The notes under the pieces are model-generated. The model did not search any database. It saw nothing but the letters and a program-made list of their open reading frames with translations, and was not told the DNA's origin. This document shows positions 51,019 to 59,370 of a stretch of 64,000 nt of DNA, piece by piece; within the stretch, counting starts at the first letter, position 1; every line of letters begins with the position of its first letter. The stretch comes from an uncultured Ruminococcus sp. (lineage in GTDB: Bacteria; Bacillota; Clostridia; Oscillospirales; Acutalibacteraceae). The stretch is from positions 1 through 64,000 of the forward strand of contig CADCCP010000001.1 in assembly GCA_902800005.1 (NCBI GenBank). Reading direction: 5' to 3'. The translations under genes and the position numbers were made by a program.

Positions 51019-51507
51019 TCAGGCTAATTCATTCATCAAAGTTTCAAGTGTTTTTCCGACTGTGATCATATCGGTGACATCAAAGACTTCATATTGTTTT
51101 CTGTATTCATCAAGAAAACTTTGTTCATTGTCATAAATGATTTCTTTTCCGTACCATGATTTGCTTGACTGCGGCGTTAATTCCAGATATACAGCCTTGT
51201 TTTCAGCCGAAAAGGTCAAGACAGTATGATATTTATTTTTCGTCAAGTCATGCAAAGTCCACATTTTATTTGGAATATCATATTCATCAAGAATGGATTT
51301 CATCAGCAGTGCAATATCATTGCAAGTGCCGATTTTTTCTCTCATGGTATCATTCGGATTTTGAATATGGTAAACCATTGACAGCAAATCAAAAAATTCC
51401 CTGTCAACGTCAGGTTTATATTTTTTGCCGTTCAGAAAGAAACCGTATTCATAACCATTATCAAGCAATTCTTTTTTCAGCAGACCGCATATTTCACTGA
51501 TAAGCAT
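51019..51507 (-). CDS. Transglutaminase-like protein
   Basis: 162 aa from the ATG at 51507 (GAGGGAAA upstream). The IGTCNDIALLMKSILDEYDI segment places a Cys (62) at a helix start and KYHTVLTF places a His (94) on a strand, as in transglutaminase-fold enzymes. The usual Asp is replaced by the YLELTPQ region, so the triad is uncertain. There is no signal peptide. The gene is downstream of deoD and upstream of the beta-repeat gene. Substrate unknown. Confidence 0.6.
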   Translation of the reverse strand: MLISEICGLLKKELLDNGYEYGFFLNGKKYKPDVDREFFDLLSMVYHIQNPNDTMREKIGTCNDIALLMKSILDEYDIPNKMWTLHDLTKNKYHTVLTFSAENKAVYLELTPQSSKSWYGKEIIYDNEQSFLDEYRKQYEVFDVTDMITVGKTLETLMNELA

Positions 51508-51518
51508 TTTTATTTCCC

Positions 51519-52217
51519 TCACAAAGATTCCAGTGCAATTTCCATCATGTTATTAAAAGTTTTCTCTCTTTCATCGGAAGTACAGCTTTCACCCGTCAAT
51601 GGACAGTCTGAAATTGTGCAGATACAAAGGGCATTTTTGCCAAGTCTTGCGGCATTGAGATAAAGTGCCGCACACTCCATTTCAGTTGCAAGGATACCCA
51701 ATTTTCTCCAATCGGCAAGGTTATCTGTATCGTTATAGAAAATATCCGTTGTGTAGACAGAGCCGACATATACTTTTTTATTAAGTCTTTGAGCAGTTTC
51801 AAAGGCTTTTTTAAGGAGTTCAAAACTTGCAGTGGGAGCGATATTTCCCGAAAGTCCATACTGTGCGGCAAAATTGGAGTTCGTGCAGGCGGACATTGCA
51901 ATAACTATATCACGCAAGCCCAATTTATCACTTATTGCCCCTGCTGTGCCGATTCTGATTATATTTTCAACGTCAAAGAACTTGAAAAGTTCATATGAGT
52001 AAATTGCCATAGAAGGCATACCCATGCCGCTTGCCATGACGGAAACGGGCTTATTTTTATAAGTTCCCGTATAGCCAAGCATACCTCTTACATCATTCAC
52101 CAAAACTGCATTTTCAAGATATTTTTCAGCTATGTACTTAGCCCTTAACGGATCGCCGGGCATGAGAACGGTTTTGGCAAAATCGCCTTTTTCGGCTTTT
52201 ATATGCGGAGTAGCCAT
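51519..52217 (-). CDS. deoD: Purine nucleoside phosphorylase, DeoD type
   Basis: 232 aa. MATPHIKAEKGDFAKTVLMP and GDPLRAKYIAEKYL are diagnostic of hexameric DeoD, and the catalytic-site EMECAALYL and CTISDCPLTGE segments are present. It cleaves purine nucleosides with phosphate to base and pentose-1-phosphate, so it acts in the same salvage route as adenine deaminase. The N-terminus matches the family exactly, fixing the start at 52217. Only four bases separate that start from a long 7-bp repeat array, and no ribosome binding site is present. Confidence 0.96.
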   Translation of the reverse strand: MATPHIKAEKGDFAKTVLMPGDPLRAKYIAEKYLENAVLVNDVRGMLGYTGTYKNKPVSVMASGMGMPSMAIYSYELFKFFDVENIIRIGTAGAISDKLGLRDIVIAMSACTNSNFAAQYGLSGNIAPTASFELLKKAFETAQRLNKKVYVGSVYTTDIFYNDTDNLADWRKLGILATEMECAALYLNAARLGKNALCICTISDCPLTGESCTSDEREKTFNNMMEIALESL

Positions 52218-52221
52218 AATT

Positions 52222-52353
52222 CAATTAGCAATTAGCAATTTACAATGTACAATGTACAATGTGCAATGTACAATGTGCAATGTGCAATGTGCAATGTACA
52301 ATGTGCAATGTGCAATGTACAATGTGCAATGTGCAATGTGCAATGTACAATTA
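52222..52353. repeat. Long heptad array, CAATGTA/CAATGTG family
   Basis: Eighteen consecutive 7-bp units beginning CAAT (first CAATTAG twice and CAATTTA, then CAATGTA or CAATGTG in irregular order) plus a partial unit. It runs without interruption to four bases before the deoD start codon. A further AATTCAATTATGAATTGAATT palindrome-like stretch (52395-52415) abuts the stop codon of the next gene. Confidence 0.92.
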
Positions 52354-52414
52354 CTGATTGCTATCTCCTTTCTTGTCATTATGTTGATTTCGGTAATTCA
52401 ATTATGAATTGAAT

Positions 52415-53065
52415 TTAGTATCCTAATTCTTCATTTACGAGAATGACTTTAATTCTGTCTTTGTGACGTTGCTGTGCAGTAACGACATAATTGCAGCATA
52501 TCCTGTCGGGACTTTTGCAGCCTTCGCCTATGAGACTATCGGGTTTGTCGGTAGCAATACATTTTCCGTTTACGGCACAAGGTGTTTTGCAGTTAAGTCT
52601 TTTTGTATTGAGGGGAGCAGCAACGGTTTTCAGTCTTGCAACGGCGGCATTCATATCGGGAACTATTTTATTTACGCCTGCAATGACGATAACGCTTTCG
52701 GGACCGTACACGATAGCCGCAACTCTGTTTGAATTGCCGTCAACATTGTAAAGCAAGCCGTTTTCGGTAATGGCATTTGCACTTGTGAAGAATACATCTG
52801 CGGAAAAAGTCTTTCTGTAAATATCCTTTACTTGTTCGGGGGTAATGCCGGGAGCTTTTCTGTCGAGATAATTATAATCGCCGTTTGAGAGAAGGGCAGG
52901 TATGCCACATTCGCTGAGAGTGACAGAACCGCCGTGTGTAACGGTATCACCTTTTTTAATAAGAGTTTTAACGAGGTCGATAACGTCCTCTTTTTTCTCC
53001 ACGAAATATGCTTGCATATTATTTTTGCGGAGGGCGGTCATGGTTTTTTCAATGATTTCGTTCAT
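52415..53065 (-). CDS. LUD-domain protein (LutC/YkgG-like)
   Basis: 216 aa. LUD (DUF162) fold with KKGDTVTHGGSVTLSECGIP, the DVFFTSANAITENGLLYNVD segment and a GVNKIVPDMNAAVARLKTVA stretch. LUD proteins take part in L-lactate oxidation (LutC) or related reactions; the C-terminal Cys-rich end (NCKTPCAVNGKC, KSPDRICCNY) is typical of the stand-alone clostridial form. The ATG follows GAAAGGAAG. No lutA or lutB gene adjoins. Confidence 0.9.
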   Translation of the reverse strand: MNEIIEKTMTALRKNNMQAYFVEKKEDVIDLVKTLIKKGDTVTHGGSVTLSECGIPALLSNGDYNYLDRKAPGITPEQVKDIYRKTFSADVFFTSANAITENGLLYNVDGNSNRVAAIVYGPESVIVIAGVNKIVPDMNAAVARLKTVAAPLNTKRLNCKTPCAVNGKCIATDKPDSLIGEGCKSPDRICCNYVVTAQQRHKDRIKVILVNEELGY

Positions 53066-53151
53066 GGTAAAAAACTTCCTTTCAAGTGAATATATTTATA
53101 TTTTGTGAGCCAAAATAGTATCATAAAAAATAAAATGTGAGGTAAAGAGTT

Positions 53152-53586
53152 ATGAACAGTGCAAACAATGAGCTTTTGTCGGGGATATACAAGCTGTCAA
53201 AGACAGGCATGGAAGCAGTTGAAACGGTCTTGCCGAAGGTAGAGCAGGGGGCATTGAAGGAGGAGTTGACGGAGCAGTACGGGGATTACTGCAAGGCGGC
53301 AAACGACAGCGAACAGGCACTTCTGCAAAACGGAGTTGTACCGAAGGATATAGGAGTCTTGCAGAAGGCGGGAATGTGGACATCTGTACAGATGCACACC
53401 ATCAATGACACGAGTTCGGATCACATAGCCGAAATTATGATAACGGGTACGACAAAAGGCATTATCGACTTGACAAAGCATATAGGAACGTGCAAAAATG
53501 CCGACAAAGAGATAATCGACTATGCCAACGGCTTTATCTCAAAAGAGCAGAAACACATTGACAATCTGAAAGTCTTTCTTCAATGA
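53152..53586 (+). CDS. Ferritin-like helical-bundle protein
   Basis: 144 aa, all helical (LSGIYKLSKTGMEAVETVLP, ELTEQYGDYCKAANDSEQAL, NDTSSDHIAEIMITGTTKGI). The arrangement suggests a four-helix bundle of the ferritin/DUF2383 kind, but a full EXXH metal set is not visible. It is monocistronic, with GTGAGG upstream of the ATG. Function unknown. Confidence 0.55.
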   Translation: MNSANNELLSGIYKLSKTGMEAVETVLPKVEQGALKEELTEQYGDYCKAANDSEQALLQNGVVPKDIGVLQKAGMWTSVQMHTINDTSSDHIAEIMITGTTKGIIDLTKHIGTCKNADKEIIDYANGFISKEQKHIDNLKVFLQ

Positions 53587-53602
53587 GGGTGAGGAATAAC
53601 TC

Positions 53603-53616
53603 CACTCTCCACTCTA
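53603..53616. repeat. Heptad repeat, TCCACTC family, locus 2
   Basis: Two 7-bp units (TCCACTC TCCACTC) in the context AACTCCACTCTCCACTCT, identical over 18 bases to the locus upstream of ade. It begins about 12 bp after the stop codon of the helical-bundle gene. Confidence 0.7.
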
Positions 53617-53663
53617 TATTTATTTTACTACAAAAAAGAAATTTTTACAATGAAAAAATTAAA

Positions 53664-53690
53664 GCCGGCAAAAATAATTGCCGACTTTTT
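53664..53690. terminator. Intrinsic terminator
   Basis: The stem CGGCAA/TTGCCG within GCCGGCAA...TTGCCGAC, followed by six T, lies between the helical-bundle gene and the convergent GtrA gene. Confidence 0.8.
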
Positions 53691-53693
53691 TGT

Positions 53694-54185
53694 TTAAGAT
53701 TCATTTTTGCGGTAGAGAATAAATTTTCTTGCAAAGAAATTCCACATATATACCAATACGGTGGAAAGGCACTTGCCAATGATATAGTACTTGTCAACGG
53801 GGATAAGTTGACCGAAAACGGCATTTCTGACAAGAAAGCCTGCCGATTGAAAGATATTGTGTTCGGCAAATGGAGCTATGATAAGTTCGGTAAGTCCAAG
53901 ACCGATAATGCCTATAACGGCAAAGCCGATGAAATCAGCAGTACGGTTTTTGACTTTTGCCTTTGCGAAAACCCAGAATGTTGAGATAACATAGTTGGCT
54001 GTCAAGCCGAAGACAAATCCGAAAACAACCGCCCATGTTTCGGGCATTTCAAAGAGTTCCTTGCAGAGTATCGTAACAAGCATATCGACAACAGTAGCTA
54101 TACCGCCTACAAAGATACTGCGAAAAAATTGAATGGCGGTGTTGCTTGTTTCACGGATAAAGATTTTTTCAAACAGTTGTTTCAT
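53694..54185 (-). CDS. GtrA-family membrane protein
   Basis: 163 aa from the ATG at 54185 (CGGAGGA upstream). Four membrane helices in the GtrA pattern (FFRSIFVGGIATVVDMLVTI, WAVVFGFVFGLTANYVISTF, IGFAVIGIIGLGLTELII) with a C-terminal helix ending FARKFILYR. GtrA-like proteins help flip or transfer lipid-linked sugars for surface polysaccharide. It is the last gene of the sortase cluster, so it may decorate the surface structures made by that cluster. Confidence 0.88.
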   Translation of the reverse strand: MKQLFEKIFIRETSNTAIQFFRSIFVGGIATVVDMLVTILCKELFEMPETWAVVFGFVFGLTANYVISTFWVFAKAKVKNRTADFIGFAVIGIIGLGLTELIIAPFAEHNIFQSAGFLVRNAVFGQLIPVDKYYIIGKCLSTVLVYMWNFFARKFILYRKNES

Positions 54186-54198
54186 AAACCGTCCTCCG

Positions 54199-55119
54199 TT
54201 ATGCATTCCTGTATTTGTCGTAATATTTGACATACATGAGAAAGGTTATGAGTGCAAGTACCGCAAATACTGCAGTACATACATAGAAGTCTTTGAAAAC
54301 TCCTGTGAAGTAGCCGACAAAGAGATTGTAAAGTGAACGGGTAGCTATATTTATCTTTGGTATGATATTTGAGGCAAGGACTACAGACGGAAGAACTGCA
54401 GAAGCAAGAGCAGCACCTGTCAGACCGTAACAGAGATATTTATAGCGTCTGTGTTTGTACTTGTTCGTGAAGAAGATAACGGCAGATATGCCGAGAGTGA
54501 GGGCTATAAGAATGCCTATAGTGATATTGATGGCATTATTGAGGTCATCTATATACTTTCCGATCAAAGAGAAGAAAGGTATGGCGATCTGATCGGCGTA
54601 TATATTGGAAGCCTCATTGACGAAGTAGATGATATTTTCTTCTGTATCATCGGTGATCGTTATATTTTTGCTTTTTGCATATTCCTCAACAGCGGTATAC
54701 AATTTTTGTTTGAATTGGGTTTTATCAATAATGTTGCTGTCACCTGAATAAAATGAATCGATATAAGTTTCGACTGCATTTTTCACATCGTAGTTGCTGG
54801 CAAAGGAGGCGGCAAATTCCGCTTCAAAGCCGCTGGCATATACGAGGTTGGTAAGACAGCTTTGCAGTTCATACCTGACCATGCTGTAATAGCCATTGTT
54901 GTCCATAGTGTTGAGCATATAGTCCTTTGAAAAGACGGTAAATCTCAGCACCATGCAGACAGACATCAAAAACAGCACGAATGACAGGAAGAATGACATC
55001 ACCGAATACAAGAAAGGTTTTAATTTGGATTTTTTTCTGTGATGATGTCTGTGTTCATGCTCTTCCTGTTCGGATTCTTCATGAACTTCGGATTCAAGTT
55101 CCTTTTGATTTTCGGGCAT
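54199..55119 (-). CDS. Multi-pass membrane protein with His-rich N-terminus
   Basis: 306 aa from the ATG at 55119 (AGGAG upstream). Cytosolic N-terminus rich in Glu and His (EEHEHRHHHRKKSK), then a membrane helix (VMSFFLSFVLFLMSVCMVL), an extracytoplasmic helical region of about 130 residues and three further helices near the C-terminus. It lies between sortase and GtrA genes, overlapping or nearly touching both, so it probably works in the same surface-assembly unit. No family recognised. Confidence 0.65.
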   Translation of the reverse strand: MPENQKELESEVHEESEQEEHEHRHHHRKKSKLKPFLYSVMSFFLSFVLFLMSVCMVLRFTVFSKDYMLNTMDNNGYYSMVRYELQSCLTNLVYASGFEAEFAASFASNYDVKNAVETYIDSFYSGDSNIIDKTQFKQKLYTAVEEYAKSKNITITDDTEENIIYFVNEASNIYADQIAIPFFSLIGKYIDDLNNAINITIGILIALTLGISAVIFFTNKYKHRRYKYLCYGLTGAALASAVLPSVVLASNIIPKINIATRSLYNLFVGYFTGVFKDFYVCTAVFAVLALITFLMYVKYYDKYRNA

Positions 55120-55139
55120 GGTTTTATCAACTCCTGTCA

Positions 55140-55895
55140 TCAACTGTTTTTGTCTATCATGGGACCTGAAACATATTTTGCATAGATAAAGGCTCGAAGG
55201 TTTGTAAGACCGAGCGTATCAAACGGATAGCAGGTATAGAGAATTATATTTTCCTCATTTTTATTGAGGTCATATGCCGAGCGATCTTCGCAGTCAGTGA
55301 TCTTTGTACCTGTTATCTCGTATTTATAGTTGCCGTAATTGGTTCTTATTTTAATGATCTGACCTTCTTCCGCATATTTCAGACCATTGAAATAAGTATT
55401 GTTATGACCGGCTATCAGAACGGTTCTGCCGTATCCGGGAATGGCACTTCCGTTGTAGATACCGACACCATTGCCGAGAACATACCAACTGTCACCAAAA
55501 TAAAGGTCTGCCCTGATCTGGCAGTCATCTATTATGAGTTCACCGAATTGATCCTCATAGGATGGGAAAGTGAAGCTTGAAATGCTGACGGTATCGGGTT
55601 TGTCGGAAGCCTTTGAAGCTTCGGAGGATTCCTCGACAGGTACGAATATATTTCTGTGAGTATGCTCAAAGGATTTCTCCCTGTCAGAGAAGAACATATT
55701 GCTCATAGATATATAGGAAGCTGACGAGGGCATTATTACCGCCGCACATATCAGATAGATGAGTACGCAAAAAACAATGGGAAGAATAATGAAATTCTTC
55801 CCATTTAATGAACCTTTTTTCTGGGATCGGCTTTTGTTCCTGGAGCCGCCGCTGCGACGGCTGTGATGATGGTGATGATGTTTGATCTCAGGCAT
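55140..55895 (-). CDS. Class D-type sortase with natural His6 N-terminus
   Basis: 251 aa from the ATG at 55895, overlapping the surface-protein stop. Cytosolic N-terminus MPEIKHHHHHHSRR, one membrane helix (FIILPIVFCVLIYLICAAVI) and a sortase domain with His of LIAGHNNTYF, catalytic Cys of LYTCYPFD and Arg of LTNLRAFIYA, all intact. Sortases cleave a C-terminal signal and join the protein to cell wall or to another subunit. Its likely substrate is the gene directly upstream. Hexahistidine in a native protein is unusual. Confidence 0.9.
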   Translation of the reverse strand: MPEIKHHHHHHSRRSGGSRNKSRSQKKGSLNGKNFIILPIVFCVLIYLICAAVIMPSSASYISMSNMFFSDREKSFEHTHRNIFVPVEESSEASKASDKPDTVSISSFTFPSYEDQFGELIIDDCQIRADLYFGDSWYVLGNGVGIYNGSAIPGYGRTVLIAGHNNTYFNGLKYAEEGQIIKIRTNYGNYKYEITGTKITDCEDRSAYDLNKNEENIILYTCYPFDTLGLTNLRAFIYAKYVSGPMIDKNS

Positions 55896-56619
55896 CTTCA
55901 CGTACAGCCGATTTTTTTCTTGTGACGAGGCAGACACCTGCTGCTGAAACAAGGAGTACACCTGTTCCTGCAACTGACATAACACCCGGAATGTTAAAGT
56001 CCATGCCTGTCACTTTGATGGGGTTGTCGCCGCCGTTATTGCCGCTGTTGCCGCCATTATTGCCGCTGTTGCTACCGTTATTGCCGCTGTTGCCGCCGTT
56101 ATTGCCGCTGTTGCCGCCGTTATTGCCGTTCTGATTTCTGGGCTTATCATTGCTGCCGTTGCCGTTGTAGCCTACGTTTGAAGCGGAGAATACAGTCTTG
56201 CCGTCAGCATCCACGATAGTAACAGTTCTTGTAGCCTTGTCATAGAAAAGCTTGAGGTTGATAACACTTACGATGTCATTGCACTTAGCGATAAATTCAT
56301 CGATCTGTGCATCGGTGAGAGAGTCATAGTTGACAGCACCGGTGTTTGTCAGAAAAGTCTTTGTTTCTTCGATCTTGCTGATGATCTCATTTGCTTGAGC
56401 GTCAGTGATCTCGATCGTATTGAAGTAATTTTCTGCCTGGTTGATGTAATTTGTCGGAAGTGTTTTCATATTTCCTTCCATATCAACAGTTGTGTTGAGT
56501 TCATCGAGAATCTTCTGTTCTGCTGTGTTGATACCTGCAGCAAAGACAGACATAGATGCTGCAGCGGCGACTGCTGCTGAAAGCAAGCCTATAGAAATGA
56601 ACTTGAGTGTCCTTTTCAT
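55888..56619 (-). CDS. Secreted surface protein with Gly/Asn-rich linker (likely sortase substrate)
   Basis: 243 aa from the ATG at 56619 (AAAGGAAA upstream). Signal peptide (about 28 aa, SMSVFAAG), a helical domain of about 110 residues (ILDELNTTVDMEGNMKTLPT, EISKIEETKTFLT type), a GNNGGNSGNNGGNSGNNG linker, then NPIKVTG, a hydrophobic helix (GTGVLLVSAAGVCLV) and a basic tail (TRKKSAVRED). The tail has the order of a cell-wall sorting signal, with IKVTG in place of LPxTG. The sortase gene overlaps its stop codon. Confidence 0.78.
   Translation of the reverse strand: MKRTLKFISIGLLSAAVAAAASMSVFAAGINTAEQKILDELNTTVDMEGNMKTLPTNYINQAENYFNTIEITDAQANEIISKIEETKTFLTNTGAVNYDSLTDAQIDEFIAKCNDIVSVINLKLFYDKATRTVTIVDADGKTVFSASNVGYNGNGSNDKPRNQNGNNGGNSGNNGGNSGNNGSNSGNNGGNSGNNGGDNPIKVTGMDFNIPGVMSVAGTGVLLVSAAGVCLVTRKKSAVREDA
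56040..56130 (-). repeat. GNN/GGNS-encoding tandem repeat
   Basis: In-frame short repeats (units of the type GGCAATAACGGC) encode the Gly/Asn-Ser linker of the surface protein. Length change would not alter frame. Confidence 0.75.
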
Positions 56620-56918
56620 ATACATTTCCTTTCTTACGAAATATTGTTTACGATCTCCTCACAGAGAAATCTAAACTTGAGATTATTATACTACCAATAT
56701 TCGTATTTGTCAATCCAAACATTTATAATTTTACGGTAAAAAATGAGGAATTTTTTGGTATTTAATATAATACGGTTTATGATTGTAATATATTTTTATT
56801 CTTTATTTCTGCCAAGTTTTAGTCAAAAAGTTAAAAATTCAGGTCTTATATTGACACAGACTGGTTTTGTGTTTATAATGTTAGTGCTATAAAAATATAA
56901 TGAAACAGGGGAGTTTGA
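56620..56918. promoter_or_regulatory. Divergent control region with the cps promoter
   Basis: TTGACA (56851-56856) and TATAAT (56874-56879) with 17-bp spacing, a perfect consensus, lie 40 bp before cpsC. The left part (56640-56850) is AT-rich and presumably holds the promoter of the sortase cluster. No gene seen. Confidence 0.7.
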
Positions 56919-57674
56919 ATGGAAGAGAAAATTGAACAGCAGCTGCAGTCGCAGTCACAGCAGCTTCAGCAGCCTCAGGGCGAAAAAGAGATCGATCTCA
57001 GAGCCGTTTACGGCGTTATCAGAAAAAATCTGATACTGATAGTCATTGTTACTGTATTGTTCGGAATAGGAGCTTATCTGTACTCTTCTTTCTTCATTCC
57101 AAAACAGTATTCCGCCAGTGCCATGATCATTGTCAACAATAAGTCCACCGACAAGAGTGTTGTCAATGCGACGGAGATCAATGCTGCTCAGGATCTTGCG
57201 GAGGTCTACTCCATCATCATCAAGTCCGATACGGTTCTTCAGCAGGTAATTGATAATCTTCAGCTCAACATGAGCTATGAAGCACTTGACTCGAGAATAA
57301 GTGTTTCGGCTGTCAACTCCACTCAGGTCATGAAAATAACCATGACACATACGAATGCCGAATTTGCAAAAAAAGTTGTAGAGGAGGTCGTGGAAGTTGC
57401 ACCGCCGATAATTGCGGATAAGGTCGAAGCGGGTTCGGTAAAAGTTATCAGTGCCGCTAAGATCAACAACAGCGGTAAACCTGTAAGTCCGAGTCTCAGA
57501 AGAAATGCCTTGATAGGTGCATTGGCAGGATTGGCACTTGTATTGTTGCTCGTGTTCCTCAAGGAAATGACAAACAATACCTTCAAGACCGAAGATGATA
57601 TACTGAATACGCTGAATGTTCCGCTTATCGGAATCATTCCTGAAGTTGACGGAAAGGAGTTCAATCAGTCATGA
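56919..57674 (+). CDS. Wzz/CpsC-type chain-length regulator
   Basis: 251 aa. Gln-rich N-terminus (QQLQSQSQQLQQPQ), first membrane helix (LILIVIVTVLFGIGAYLYSS), a Wzz ectodomain (KQYSASAMIIVNNKSTDKSV, VKVISAAKINNSGKPVSPSL) and a second helix (ALIGALAGLALVLLLVFLKE). CpsC-like proteins set polysaccharide chain length and activate the tyrosine kinase CpsD. It overlaps cpsD by 4 bp. Confidence 0.92.
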   Translation: MEEKIEQQLQSQSQQLQQPQGEKEIDLRAVYGVIRKNLILIVIVTVLFGIGAYLYSSFFIPKQYSASAMIIVNNKSTDKSVVNATEINAAQDLAEVYSIIIKSDTVLQQVIDNLQLNMSYEALDSRISVSAVNSTQVMKITMTHTNAEFAKKVVEEVVEVAPPIIADKVEAGSVKVISAAKINNSGKPVSPSLRRNALIGALAGLALVLLLVFLKEMTNNTFKTEDDILNTLNVPLIGIIPEVDGKEFNQS

Positions 57675-58507
57675 GTAAAATCAAACACAGAAAACCGACT
57701 ACCAAACAGCTTTTCAGTGTGGCAGACGAAAATGCACCTTTTTCCTATGTCGAAGCATATAAAATGCTCTGCACGAACCTTGAATTTATCACCGCTGCAC
57801 AGGACTGCAAAAAGATCATGATCACATCTACCCTCGCCAACGAGGGCAAAACCAATGTTTCTGTCAATCTTGCCCTTACTCTCGCAGGCTATGACAAAAA
57901 AGTGTGCCTTGTAGAGTGCGATCTCCGCCGTCCCAGTGTACACAGATTCCTCAAAGCCAACAGAAATGATGAAGGTCTTACCAATGTCCTCAAAGGTGAA
58001 AAGACTGTTAACGAAGTTATAAGACACGTTGATGACACCACAATGGATATTCTTCTTTCGGGTTCTACTCCTCCTAACCCCTCAGAACTTCTTGCAAGTG
58101 CTAAGATGAAAAAACTCATAGATGAACTTGAAACTATGTACGACTATGTAATTTACGATACACCGCCTGTACTTCTTGTAACTGATGCAGCGGCTCTGGG
58201 TAAATACATGAACGGTGCTTTGCTCGTTGTAAAGCACAATGCAACTGAAAAAGGTCTTGTGCTGAAAGCAAAGGGCTATCTCGATTCTGCAGGCGTGAAG
58301 ATACTCGGTGCGATATACAGTATTTACAGCGAAAAATCAGCAGGAAATTACTATTCAAAATATTCATCTTACAATTATTATTACTATTACGGCGGGTATT
58401 ACGGCTATGGCTACGGCTACGGTCACAAGCCTAAAAAGAAATCCAAAGATGAACTGCCTGATGAGGCGGAATATGATGAAAAAAATACCGATAATGGTGA
58501 GGAGTAA
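57671..58507 (+). CDS. CpsD-type bacterial tyrosine kinase
   Basis: 278 aa. BY-kinase with Walker A STLANEGKTN, Walker A' CLVECDLRRPS and Walker B VIYDTPPV. The C-terminus carries a dense autophosphorylation cluster (SKYSSYNYYYYYGGYYGYGY) with at least a dozen tyrosines, more extended than in most CpsD proteins. Phosphorylation state controls polysaccharide export together with CpsC and the CpsB phosphatase, which follow the same operon. Confidence 0.95.
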   Translation: MSKIKHRKPTTKQLFSVADENAPFSYVEAYKMLCTNLEFITAAQDCKKIMITSTLANEGKTNVSVNLALTLAGYDKKVCLVECDLRRPSVHRFLKANRNDEGLTNVLKGEKTVNEVIRHVDDTTMDILLSGSTPPNPSELLASAKMKKLIDELETMYDYVIYDTPPVLLVTDAAALGKYMNGALLVVKHNATEKGLVLKAKGYLDSAGVKILGAIYSIYSEKSAGNYYSKYSSYNYYYYYGGYYGYGYGYGHKPKKKSKDELPDEAEYDEKNTDNGEE

Positions 58508-58517
58508 GTGACAGCCT

Positions 58518-59276
58518 ATGATAGATATGCATTGCCACATACTGCCGGGAATAGATGACGGGGCACAGACTGTTGAGGATTCACTTGCCTTGCTTCGTGC
58601 AGAGAAGGAACAGGAAATTAAAAAAATAGTTTTTACACCCCATTTCAACCCCGAAAGGCAGGACATGGATATGTTCCTGGAAGCCCGTGAGAAAAGCTGG
58701 GAAGCTCTTAGACAAGCCGATGGTTTTTCCGATATAGGCATTGACACTAAACTCGGCTGTGAGGTATTCTTTACCATGCGTCTGATAGAAATGGATATAT
58801 CTAAACTCGCTTTTGAAAATACAAGATATATCCTTATCGAGTTCCCAACCATCAACAGACCTTACGGTATTACCCGTACTATGCAGAATATACTCGGCAG
58901 GGGCTATACACCTATCCTTGCCCATGTCGAAAGATATGAATACTTTACGGACGACCCCGTGAAACTTTATGATCTTGTGTCATTGGGCTGCATCGCACAG
59001 GTCAATGCTGCGGCAGTCGTGAATACATCACATATGAGGGGCGTTAATGCCATGCAGTACATAAACTGGGAGCTTGCACACATCATCTCCAGTGATGCAC
59101 ATTCCGTTGACCGCCGTCCGCCTAATACAAAAGCAGCTTACCGTTTAGTTGAAAAAAAGCTCGGTTCTCAGTACAAGGATTGGCTTATAAAAAATACCCG
59201 TGACATCTTCAATAACAGGTACTTTGACGATCCGATCATTCAGAAGCCTAAAAAACTTCTCGGACGCTGGCGTTGA
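58518..59276 (+). CDS. CpsB-type PHP tyrosine phosphatase
   Basis: 252 aa. PHP-domain metal sites: MHCHILPGIDDGA, FTPHF, HVERYEYF and SSDAHSVDRRPP. It dephosphorylates the CpsD tyrosine cluster, which resets the polymerisation cycle. The gene starts 10 bp after cpsD. With glf and the glycosyltransferases earlier in the window it fits a surface-polysaccharide lifestyle, although the polymerase genes are not here. Confidence 0.95.
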   Translation: MIDMHCHILPGIDDGAQTVEDSLALLRAEKEQEIKKIVFTPHFNPERQDMDMFLEAREKSWEALRQADGFSDIGIDTKLGCEVFFTMRLIEMDISKLAFENTRYILIEFPTINRPYGITRTMQNILGRGYTPILAHVERYEYFTDDPVKLYDLVSLGCIAQVNAAAVVNTSHMRGVNAMQYINWELAHIISSDAHSVDRRPPNTKAAYRLVEKKLGSQYKDWLIKNTRDIFNNRYFDDPIIQKPKKLLGRWR

Positions 59277-59282
59277 TATAAC

Positions 59283-59313
59283 AGGGAAGTGTTTTTTTAA
59301 GACTTCCCTTTTT
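59283..59313 (+). terminator. Intrinsic terminator of the cps unit
   Basis: AGGGAAGT/ACTTCCCT stem with a T-rich loop, followed by five T. Confidence 0.85.
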
Positions 59314-59316
59314 GAA

Positions 59317-59358
59317 TTGACAAAGAATAGTTTATGTGATATGATTCTAATTTAGAAT
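59317..59358 (+). promoter_or_regulatory. Promoter and palindromic operator of the ABC transporter
   Basis: TTGACA (59317-59322) and TATGAT (59340-59345) with 17-bp spacing. The perfect palindrome ATTCTAA-T-TTAGAAT (59344-59358) overlaps the transcription start, so a dimeric repressor such as a MarR- or TetR-type protein is expected. Confidence 0.7.
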
Positions 59359-59370
59359 AGGAGTGAGGGT

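Noticed and set aside
52222..52353. Heptad array as a CRISPR locus
   Set aside because: Units are 7 bp, directly adjoining and without spacers; no cas gene is present.
52132..52407. 91-codon frame through the heptad array
   Set aside because: The 7-bp period simply reads as a 7-residue protein repeat every 21 bp; no start signal or family is visible.
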